DNA of 5,664 bases, taken from assembly GCA_025060555.1 (NCBI GenBank), contig JANXBC010000065.1, forward strand, positions 1 through 5,664, written 5' to 3'. The translations under genes and the position numbers were made by a program. Origin of the DNA: Candidatus Bipolaricaulota bacterium. Lineage in GTDB: Bacteria > Bipolaricaulota > Bipolaricaulia > Bipolaricaulales > Bipolaricaulaceae. The notes below the pieces were generated by a model, which worked only from the letters and a program-made list of their open reading frames with translations, was not told where the DNA came from and made no database searches. This document shows positions 1 to 5,622 of the stretch, in pieces. Positions within the stretch are counted from its first letter, which is position 1; every line of letters starts with the position of its first letter.

Positions 1-1
1 G

Positions 2-1132
2 CTGGCCATCAGCCTGTACAAGATGGTCAAGCCGGAGGTCACGATCGAATACGTGGGTTTGCCTTGGGCAGGTCTTCGGGAAAAGATTACGGTAGAACTG
101 GTTGAGGGACGCGGCGATTTTGACCTGGTGATCCTGGATGATCCGTGGACTCCTGAGTTCCTCCCCGCGGGATTCCTTGAGCCTCTAGATCCCTGGTTTG
201 CAAAAACTGGGAAAACCATTGACCCGGACTTCATTCCCACCGCCTTGGCTTTGGGGCGCTGGCCTTACCCCGATGGGACCTTGTACGCCTTGCCCATTGT
301 AGGAAACGTTCAGCTTTTCGCGTACCGACGCGACCTCTTTGAGAAGCACGGCTTGAAGCACCCTCCGGAGACCTGGACGGAAGTTGTGCAGGCTGCACGA
401 ATTCTCGCGGAGAAGGAACCCGACATCTTTCCCGTGGTCTTCCGTGGGGCCAAAGGTCATGACATTGTGGTGAGCTTCCTCCCCATCCTTTTTGCGTACG
501 GAGGAAACATCGTCGTAGACGGAAAATCCGGCGTAGACTCTCCTGCATTTTTGGAGGCGCTTAAAGTTTATCTGGAGCTGGCACGGTACGCCCCGCCGGA
601 TGTGAGCGTCTACCGGGCCGCACGCCTACGGGAGCTCTTGTTAGCGGGGAAGGCCGCCATGGCCCTGGAAGTGTGGCCCGCCTGGATCCCCGAGCTTGAT
701 GATCCCAAGGTCTCCTTGGTGGTGCACAAGGTAGAGCTTGTTACCCACCCGGGCCAGGTTGTGAAGACCGCACCCATGCTGGGAATCTGGCTCCTCGGGA
801 TCCCTGCGACCTCTAAGAACAAAGCCGCGGCTTTTGACTTCCTCCTTTTCGTGACGAGCCCGGAGATTCAGAAGATCATGGCCCTGCACGTGGGGAACCC
901 TCCTACGCTTCAAAGCCTTTACAAAGATCCGGACCTCGTCGCTCGTTACCGCTGGTATCCGGCGCAGCTGGCGGCACTGCTGGCGGGGGTGCCGCGGCCA
1001 CGGGTCCCGGTGTGGTCCAGGGTCGAGGACATCCTCGGCGGGCACATACACGAGGCCTTGCTTGGCTTGCGCACCCCAGAGGAGGCGGTGCGCGCGGCCC
1101 ATGCTGCGATCGCCGCGGTTTTGGCCGAGTAG
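2..1132 (+). CDS. ABC transporter extracellular solute-binding protein (family 1, CUT1 type), 5' truncated
   Basis: Binds the substrate outside the membrane and delivers it to the two permeases encoded next. The frame is open from base 2, so the Met at 23 is internal and not the start; the signal peptide and roughly the first 40-60 residues lie outside the window. Residue numbers below count from that Met. Family features are the stretch DLVILDDPW (34-42) followed by FLEPLDPWF (51-59), the LYALPIVGN hinge-side strand (88-95) with FAYRRDLFEKHGL (99-111) and ETWTEVVQAA (116-125), the GKAAMALE strand (209-216), and the C-terminal LLGIPATSKNKAAAFDFL (257-274) with TSPEIQKIM (278-286). Trp and Tyr residues are frequent, as is usual for sugar-binding clefts. 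The gene ends with TAG and a strong terminator follows at once. The family call is firm; the ligand cannot be read from the sequence. Confidence 0.93.
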   Translation: MAISLYKMVKPEVTIEYVGLPWAGLREKITVELVEGRGDFDLVILDDPWTPEFLPAGFLEPLDPWFAKTGKTIDPDFIPTALALGRWPYPDGTLYALPIVGNVQLFAYRRDLFEKHGLKHPPETWTEVVQAARILAEKEPDIFPVVFRGAKGHDIVVSFLPILFAYGGNIVVDGKSGVDSPAFLEALKVYLELARYAPPDVSVYRAARLRELLLAGKAAMALEVWPAWIPELDDPKVSLVVHKVELVTHPGQVVKTAPMLGIWLLGIPATSKNKAAAFDFLLFVTSPEIQKIMALHVGNPPTLQSLYKDPDLVARYRWYPAQLAALLAGVPRPRVPVWSRVEDILGGHIHEALLGLRTPEEAVRAAHAAIAAVLAE

Positions 1133-1143
1133 AAAAGTGTCCC

Positions 1144-1180
1144 CCGAGGGGGCGCTCGCGTCGCGCCCCCTCGGTTTTTT
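1144..1180 (+). terminator. Strong intrinsic terminator between binding-protein and permease genes
   Basis: A perfect 12-bp GC-rich stem (CCGAGGGGGCGC at 1144-1155 pairing with 1163-1174) has a 7-base loop (1156-1162) and is followed directly by six T (1175-1180). It begins 11 bases after the binding-protein stop codon. In the usual arrangement such an element ends most transcripts after the binding-protein gene and protects their 3' ends, so that binding protein is made in excess over the membrane subunits and permease expression depends on read-through. The stem, loop and T-tract are seen; the stoichiometric role is inferred. It is unusual that the T-tract ends only 7 bases before the permease start codon. 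Confidence 0.92.
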
Positions 1181-1187
1181 CATTCAA

Positions 1188-2084
1188 ATGATGCCTCGTA
1201 GTACACGGCTGTTTGGACTTTGGTTTGAACGCCGGATTCACCTTTGGCTTCTTCTACCCGCGGGCTTCCTCTTCCTGTTCCTTACGGTTTTTCCCCTCGC
1301 CTACAACGCCTACATCTCTCTGCATCATTTCCACTTCGTCCGCCGCGTGTTCTATTTCACCGGGGGGCGTAACTACCTGCGCCTTTTTCAGGACGGCCTT
1401 TTCCTGGCCGCCATTGGGAATACCCTAAGATTCGTGGCCCTGGCCACAGCGACGGAAGTGCTCCTTGGCACCGGCCTCGCCCTTCTGTTCAACGTCCGCT
1501 TGCGAGGGCGCAGGATCCTGCTCCCTTTGGCCGTTCTGCCCATGATGCTGCCTACCATGGTGGTGTGCGCGGTGTGGGTGATGTTGTATGATTATGAGTT
1601 TGGATTTTTGAACCAAATGGTGCGTTCCTTGGGTGGGACGCCGGTTCCTTGGCTGTCCCATCCCGGGATAGCCATGGAGGCCATCGTCCTTGTGGACCTT
1701 TGGCAATGGACCCCCTTCGTGCTTCTGCTGATCCTTGCGGGGTTGCAGTCCATTCCCGACTACCTTTATGAAGCTGCGCAGTTGGACGGGGCCAGCGGGT
1801 TTCAAATGTTCCGGCACATCACCCTCCCTCTCCTCTCCTTTCAGATCAAGCTTGCGGTTTTGCTGCGCCTCATCGATACGTTCCGAGTTTTCGACAAAGT
1901 GTACGCCATGACCGGGGGAGGCCCGGGCTACGCTACGGAAACCATCAGCCTGTACATCTACCGTGAAGGCTTTCGGTACTTCCATTTGGGCTATGCGGGA
2001 GCGGCTTCGTTGGTTATGGTCTTTCTTGTGCTAGGACTGAGCGTGCTCTACGCCCGCCGCATGTGGAAGGAACTTCGCTTATGA
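1188..2084 (+). CDS. Carbohydrate ABC transporter permease, MalF/UgpA type (298 aa)
   Basis: One of the two inner-membrane subunits forming the translocation channel of a CUT1 importer. Hydrophobic segments lie near residues 19-40, 72-100, 109-134, 163-185, 218-228 and 271-288, consistent with about six membrane helices. The cytoplasmic EAA loop that docks on the ATPase is clear: EAAQLDGASG (195-204) followed by ITLPLL (211-216). The FDKVYAMTGGGPG stretch (235-247) and ETISLYIY (251-258) are typical of this subfamily. The start is uncertain: ATG at 1188 or 1191 gives a normal short cytoplasmic N-terminus, but no Shine-Dalgarno sequence precedes it and the terminator T-tract ends at 1180. A GTG at 1137 would add 17 residues encoded by the terminator itself and is less likely. 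An in-frame TTG at 1062 lies inside the upstream gene and is rejected. The 3' end overlaps the next permease by ATGA. Only one TTA leucine codon is used, the last codon. Confidence 0.93.
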   Translation: MMPRSTRLFGLWFERRIHLWLLLPAGFLFLFLTVFPLAYNAYISLHHFHFVRRVFYFTGGRNYLRLFQDGLFLAAIGNTLRFVALATATEVLLGTGLALLFNVRLRGRRILLPLAVLPMMLPTMVVCAVWVMLYDYEFGFLNQMVRSLGGTPVPWLSHPGIAMEAIVLVDLWQWTPFVLLLILAGLQSIPDYLYEAAQLDGASGFQMFRHITLPLLSFQIKLAVLLRLIDTFRVFDKVYAMTGGGPGYATETISLYIYREGFRYFHLGYAGAASLVMVFLVLGLSVLYARRMWKELRL

Positions 2085-2917
2085 GCACGCGCAGGGTTTT
2101 GAAAAACGCTATCCTTTACCCCCTCCTTTTAATGGTCGTAGCTGTAGCCTTGCTTCCCATTGGTTGGCTTTTGAGCACCTCGCTCAAGACCCCTTTGGAA
2201 TTCCTGGGAGGGGGGATAAGTTTAATCCCCCGTCAGCCCACTTTGGCCCATTACCAGGAGGTCCTTTTTGAGCGGGGCTTTCTGCGCTTCCTCGGCAACA
2301 CTGCCGTAGTAGCTAGTGCAGCCACAGCCCTTTCTCTCTGGACTGGATCTCTTGCGGCCTATGCCCTCACGCGATTCCGTTTCCCCTGTAAGTTAGACGC
2401 TATCTTTCTCCTTTGGGCCTTGGTGGTGCGCACTATTCCTCCTATCGTCCTTGTGGTACCCCTCTTCATCTTGTTCCGGGAGCTTCGTTTGACCAACGTA
2501 CGAGTTATCCTTATCTTAGCCTATCAGATCTATACCTTGCCGTTGACGGTCTGGATGCTTTTAGGTTTTTTCCGGGAGATCCCCCGCGAGGTAGAGGAAG
2601 CGGCGTTAATTGATGGAGCTTCCCGTCTACAAGCGTTAGCGCGCGTCGTGTATCCTTTGGTCATGCCGGGGTTAGCTGCTAGCGCCATTTTCTGTATCAT
2701 AACCACTTGGAACGAGTTCACTTATGCCCTTATTTTCGCCCGGGTGCCGGCGGATTTTACTATCCCCATTGGCATCGCCACGTTCATCACCGAATACCGC
2801 ACCCTCTGGGGCCCCTTAGCAGCAGGAGGGCTCATCTCCTCCTTGCCCCTTTTGGGATTCACAGTCTTTGTCCAGCGGTACCTTTTGCGGGGGTTTGCCC
2901 TCCGCGGCGTGTTTTAG
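2081..2917 (+). CDS. Carbohydrate ABC transporter permease, MalG/UgpE type (278 aa)
   Basis: Second channel subunit of the importer, expected to pair with the preceding permease and an ATPase encoded elsewhere. Length and layout fit the MalG group: a first membrane helix near 11-32, a periplasmic loop with LIPRQPTLAHYQEVL (48-62), helices near 72-95, 105-132, 141-164, 195-212 and 246-266, and a short basic C-terminus. The EAA loop is EEAALIDGASRLQALARVV (172-190) followed by YPLVMPG (191-197), and TTWNEFTYAL (208-217) is characteristic. ATG at 2081 overlaps the previous stop as ATGA and has GGAAGG at 2065-2070 upstream. A GTG at 2063 would add six residues and is less likely. Codon use differs from its neighbours: nine TTA leucines against one in each of the two upstream genes. 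Its stop codon overlaps that of the converging hydrolase gene. Confidence 0.93.
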   Translation: MSTRRVLKNAILYPLLLMVVAVALLPIGWLLSTSLKTPLEFLGGGISLIPRQPTLAHYQEVLFERGFLRFLGNTAVVASAATALSLWTGSLAAYALTRFRFPCKLDAIFLLWALVVRTIPPIVLVVPLFILFRELRLTNVRVILILAYQIYTLPLTVWMLLGFFREIPREVEEAALIDGASRLQALARVVYPLVMPGLAASAIFCIITTWNEFTYALIFARVPADFTIPIGIATFITEYRTLWGPLAAGGLISSLPLLGFTVFVQRYLLRGFALRGVF

Positions 2918-2934
2918 GGCTCCTTCCCTAAAAC
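2911..2934. terminator. Stem-loop spanning the convergent stop codons, possible bidirectional transcript end
   Basis: A perfect 9-bp inverted repeat, GTTTTAGGG (2911-2919) and CCCTAAAAC (2926-2934), has a 6-base loop (2920-2925). Both genes that meet here place their stop codons in its left arm. It reads the same on both strands, as expected of an element that ends or protects both transcripts. It lacks the T-tract after the stem that an intrinsic terminator needs; the T residues lie inside the stem. It may therefore be a 3'-end stabiliser or a pause site and not a true terminator. Confidence 0.45.
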
Positions 2935-3627
2935 CCCACGGGTGTGCACGAAATAAGCCCGCTTAGCCAATCGCCCCAAAGTTTCCGCTTGCTCACGCGT
3001 CAAGTGAAGGAACCTTCGCTGCTCCTCAGGGGCGTCTTCTTTGAGCGTGGCCTCGATGAGGGCCAGGTCGGCACCGCGGACCAGGTCCACCAGGGCTGGA
3101 CACATAGCGGAGTCCCCGGTAATAGCCACAGTTTGGTTCCGGAAGACCAGGCGATAACCCAAGGCAGGAGCGGGTGCGAGAGGGTTCCCTTGGATGCTAT
3201 GCCAATGCGTTACCGCTTTAGCCCACACCTCAAGCTCTCCAAGCCGGACGCATTCGCCGTCCTGTAGGGGCTGAGTTTTTAATGCGTATGGGAGGTTGGC
3301 GCGATAGCAGCGGTGGAAAGCAGCGAGGACTTCCTCTACCTCGCAGGCGCCGCGAGGGTACCATATATGAAATTCCCCTTTATGCCCCTCGGCTCGCAAG
3401 TATCCAAGGAGTCCATACAAACCCGCCATATGGTCGGCATGGCCGTGCGTAAAGAAGACACCGGTGAGCGCGTGTGGTGAGATTCCCCGGGCGTGCAAAT
3501 CCCGCAGGGTCCCATCTCCGGCGTCGAACAGAAGGGCCACAGACCCCGCTTGAACCAAGATCTGGGTGGCCAGCCCTGCCACGCTATGGAGCACCTCCAC
3601 CGTTAAGTCTTGGCTCTCCCACCGCAT
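2914..3627 (-). CDS. Metallo-beta-lactamase-fold hydrolase, RNase Z-like (237 aa), substrate unknown
   Basis: A metal-dependent hydrolase of the metallo-beta-lactamase superfamily. The metal-binding signature is THGHADH (60-66), which supplies His61, His63, Asp65 and His66. Further probable ligands are His141 (or His143) in VTHWHS, Asp172 in ITGDSA and His208 in FLHLT. The order of GDS, then IEAT (191-194), then HLTREQAETLGRLAKRA (208-224) resembles RNase Z proteins, but the protein is short, no flexible substrate arm is apparent, and genuine RNase Z would not be expected inside a sugar operon. No signal peptide or membrane helix is seen, so it is probably cytoplasmic. The ATG at 3627 is the only good start: an in-frame TAA lies 18 bases upstream, and a weak AGGA site (3640-3637) is spaced 9 bases away. 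It follows the kinase gene by 78 bases, so it may share that transcript. It could be a phosphoester, lactone or diketo-sugar hydrolase; the fold is sure and the reaction is not. Confidence 0.88.
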   Translation of the reverse strand: MRWESQDLTVEVLHSVAGLATQILVQAGSVALLFDAGDGTLRDLHARGISPHALTGVFFTHGHADHMAGLYGLLGYLRAEGHKGEFHIWYPRGACEVEEVLAAFHRCYRANLPYALKTQPLQDGECVRLGELEVWAKAVTHWHSIQGNPLAPAPALGYRLVFRNQTVAITGDSAMCPALVDLVRGADLALIEATLKEDAPEEQRRFLHLTREQAETLGRLAKRAYFVHTRGVLGKEP

Positions 3628-3705
3628 AAGGGTCGGTCCTGCAGCTTACAGAAAAATCCCTGGGTTCGGCACCACCATGGTTACGCGCTTGTTCACCGTT
3701 CTGGG

Positions 3706-4575
3706 CTAATCCTGGGCCAAGAGGCGGTAGACCTCCTCCAAGGGGGCACGGAAGGGCCCGGGTTGCTCCAATTTGAGGGTGGTAAGGGCAGCGGCAAATT
3801 TAGCGGCCTGCGCGGGAGAGTCCCCGAGAAGCCTGCGCCCCAAATACGCGGAGAAACAGGTGTCCCCACGTCCAGTGCGTCCCACAAGCAACCGTGGTCG
3901 GAAAGGCGCCGCATGAATCTCACCCTCCGCATAAACCAAAACCCCGTCCTTATAGGTGAGCACGACCTCCGCTGGCCCACGCTGAGCCAACTCGATCACG
4001 GCTTTTTCCAAATCGAAAAGGCCGGTAAGGGCGCGGGCCTCTTGGTCGTCCACCTTCAAATAGCGCACGAGAGGAAGCCCCTCCTCCATCCATTCCCACC
4101 CATCGGTCACAAGTTCATCGCCTACAAGTTTGCGGGCGCATCCCTGGGCATCCAGAGCCACTGGCCCCCGCTCCGCCACAGCCCGCAGAAACGCCAGGTC
4201 GATCTCCCCTGTGATGATGGTGCCTAGGTAATAGAGCCGAGCGGATACGACAGGCAAATCCGCAGCCCGAAAAGTCCCTGCAAACCCACGCCGAAAGCAT
4301 CGGCGTTGTTCCAGTCCTTGGGCCGGAATCACGTTTTCGATCGCGGTGGTCTCCTCGGTAAATATGGGGAAAAGACGCACCCCTTCCCTTTCTAGATCCG
4401 CAAGGAGCTCCACATCAGACTTCGCCAGGCGGGTGAGCACCCCTACACGAAGGCCCAAGCGTCGCAGTACAATGCCCCCATAATGGACGGCGCCGCCAGC
4501 AAAAGTCTGTGCCTTCCCGCCTATGACCACCCGCCCCTTGTCGACGTGGCCAATTAAAAGAACATCGAGATCCAT
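3706..4575 (-). CDS. PfkB/ribokinase-family carbohydrate (possibly inositol) kinase, TM0415-like (289 aa)
   Basis: A cytoplasmic kinase predicted to use ATP to phosphorylate a sugar or cyclitol. The N-terminal IGHVDKG (8-14) and FAGGAVHYGG (25-34) form the substrate-side region of the ribokinase fold. DDQE (176-179) fits the NxxE-type Mg/phosphate motif. The C-terminal signature is GRTGRGDTC (232-240), where the usual DTxGAGD anion hole has Arg236 in place of Ala and the leading Asp is missing; Asp238 is the expected catalytic base. LDAQG (141-145), KFAAALTTLK (259-268) and QPGP (271-274) match, as I remember it, T. maritima TM0415 from the inositol cluster. That parallel is from memory and needs alignment. 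The start codon follows the repressor stop directly (TGAATG), with a strong GGAAGGAG (4587-4580) inside the repressor's last codons, showing translational coupling. Family call firm; substrate tentative. Confidence 0.92.
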   Translation of the reverse strand: MDLDVLLIGHVDKGRVVIGGKAQTFAGGAVHYGGIVLRRLGLRVGVLTRLAKSDVELLADLEREGVRLFPIFTEETTAIENVIPAQGLEQRRCFRRGFAGTFRAADLPVVSARLYYLGTIITGEIDLAFLRAVAERGPVALDAQGCARKLVGDELVTDGWEWMEEGLPLVRYLKVDDQEARALTGLFDLEKAVIELAQRGPAEVVLTYKDGVLVYAEGEIHAAPFRPRLLVGRTGRGDTCFSAYLGRRLLGDSPAQAAKFAAALTTLKLEQPGPFRAPLEEVYRLLAQD

Positions 4576-5583
4576 TCAACTCCTTCCCGGCGGGGCAGTA
4601 GTGCGGCGCACCACCAGGCGCGGGGCCAGCACAGCTGCAAGGGACGCATGTTTTCGGCCCTCCACCACGTCGAGCACAAAATTCGCGGCGATTTGCCCCA
4701 TCTCCCGCATGGGTTGGGCTACCGTGGTCAGTTGGATGCGCGGCAAACCCGCGTAGGCAATGTCGTTGTACCCCACCAGCGAAAGGTCATCAGGGATGCG
4801 CAGCCCAAGCTCCTCCGCGGCCTCCATGATGCCTAAGGCGATGAGGTCGTTGGCAGCGAAGATTGCCGTGGGCCGTTCGGACTGAGAAAGGAGCCGCCTC
4901 CCCACCTCCCGCCCCGCCTCTTGCGTAAAGGAAGCAAACACGATCCATTCCCGCTTGAGGGGAAGACCCCGTTCGCTCAAAACCGCCCGATAGGCGCTCA
5001 TGCGCTCTCGGCTGGCGTGGACGTTGGAAGGACCGCCCACAAACGCGATGTGCTTGTGGCCAAGGTCCGCAAGGTGTTCTGTGGCCAGCCGCCCACCTTT
5101 TTTGTCATCCACAACCACATAAGGCGCCTCGATCCCCTTAGAGAGACGGGAAACCAACACGAAGGGGATTTTGGAGTGCTGAAGTTTTTGCAAATAAGGG
5201 TCGTCCAAAGTCACGGAGGCGAGGATGAGCCCGTCCACCCTTTTTCGCTGCAAAAGCCGCAGGTACTCTTCTTCCCGGGCCTCGTCTCCCTCGGTCGTGC
5301 ACAGCACCACGCCAAACCCCCGCTCCCGCGCCGCTTCTTCCACACCCTTAGTGATCTCGGCAAAAAAAGGATTGATGATGTCAGGCACGATAAGGCCCAG
5401 GGCCCCAAAGGAGCCCTTAACCAATCCCCGGGCAAGCTCATTGCGTTCGTACCCGAGGCGCTGGGCCAGGCGCTGAATGCGCCGCTTGGTCTCAACACTG
5501 ATCAGAGGAGAATCGTTCAGGGCCCGAGAGACCGTGGAGGGCGCAACCCCTGCCGCTTTGGCAATGTCCTTGATCGTGACCAT
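4576..5583 (-). CDS. LacI-family transcriptional regulator (335 aa)
   Basis: A ligand-responsive repressor that binds palindromic operators as a dimer. Numbering is from the ATG at 5583. The helix-turn-helix is VTIKDIAKAAGVAP (2-15) with recognition helix STVSRALN (16-23). The hinge helix is NELARGLVKG (48-57), followed by the start of the sugar-binding core, IGL-type strand GLIVPDIINPFF (63-74). Core landmarks are RVDGLILA (115-122), IPFVLVSR (139-146), HIAFVGG (178-184), TAIFAANDLIALG (239-251) and VGYNDIAYAG (270-279), with the C-terminal LTTVAQPMREMG (286-297). Length is normal and the protein looks intact. TTG at 5586 would add one residue. No Shine-Dalgarno sequence is close to the ATG. 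Being first in a coupled pair with the kinase, it probably controls its own operon and perhaps the converging transporter genes. Effector unknown, likely the transported sugar or its phosphate. Confidence 0.95.
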   Translation of the reverse strand: MVTIKDIAKAAGVAPSTVSRALNDSPLISVETKRRIQRLAQRLGYERNELARGLVKGSFGALGLIVPDIINPFFAEITKGVEEAARERGFGVVLCTTEGDEAREEEYLRLLQRKRVDGLILASVTLDDPYLQKLQHSKIPFVLVSRLSKGIEAPYVVVDDKKGGRLATEHLADLGHKHIAFVGGPSNVHASRERMSAYRAVLSERGLPLKREWIVFASFTQEAGREVGRRLLSQSERPTAIFAANDLIALGIMEAAEELGLRIPDDLSLVGYNDIAYAGLPRIQLTTVAQPMREMGQIAANFVLDVVEGRKHASLAAVLAPRLVVRRTTAPPGRS

Positions 5584-5592
5584 CAAGCAACG

Positions 5593-5621
5593 ATTTTCAT
5601 CATTTCTTCCGTGCGCGACAA
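5593..5621 (-). promoter_or_regulatory. Weak candidate promoter for the lacI-kinase operon
   Basis: On the minus strand TTGTCG (5621-5616) and GAAAAT (5598-5593) are separated by 17 bases. Each matches four of six positions of the sigma-70 consensus. Transcription would then begin near 5586, almost at the repressor start codon, which would give a leaderless message and would explain the missing ribosome-binding site. The matches are modest, and a promoter further upstream and outside the window is equally possible. Confidence 0.25.
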
Positions 5622-5622
5622 A

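Noticed and set aside
641..1183. Minus-strand open frame of 180 codons opposite the binding protein and terminator
   Set aside because: It reads through the intrinsic terminator hairpin and has Arg- and His-rich, motif-free content; antisense shadow.
1062..1187. N-terminal extension of the first permease from TTG at 1062
   Set aside because: It would overlap the binding-protein gene by 71 bases and add an Arg-rich segment that is foreign to CUT1 permeases; the 1188/1191 start gives a normal N-terminus.
1425..1985. Minus-strand open frame of 186 codons opposite the first permease
   Set aside because: Composition is rich in His, Gln and Lys without recognisable motifs, and it mirrors a clear membrane protein.
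3628..3705. 78-base gap between kinase and hydrolase searched for a promoter, terminator or riboswitch
   Set aside because: It contains an 8-bp palindrome (ACCATGGT) and a short AT-rich run, but no convincing -35/-10 pair or hairpin with T-tract.
3610..4227. Plus-strand open frame of 205 codons opposite the kinase and hydrolase genes
   Set aside because: It has no family motif and lies antisense to genes with clear domain signatures; high-GC coding sequence commonly leaves such open shadows.
4288..4306. 7-bp stem ACGCCGA/TCGGCGT inside the kinase gene, considered as a terminator
   Set aside because: No T-tract on either strand and it falls mid-gene in well-conserved coding sequence; likely chance in GC-rich DNA.
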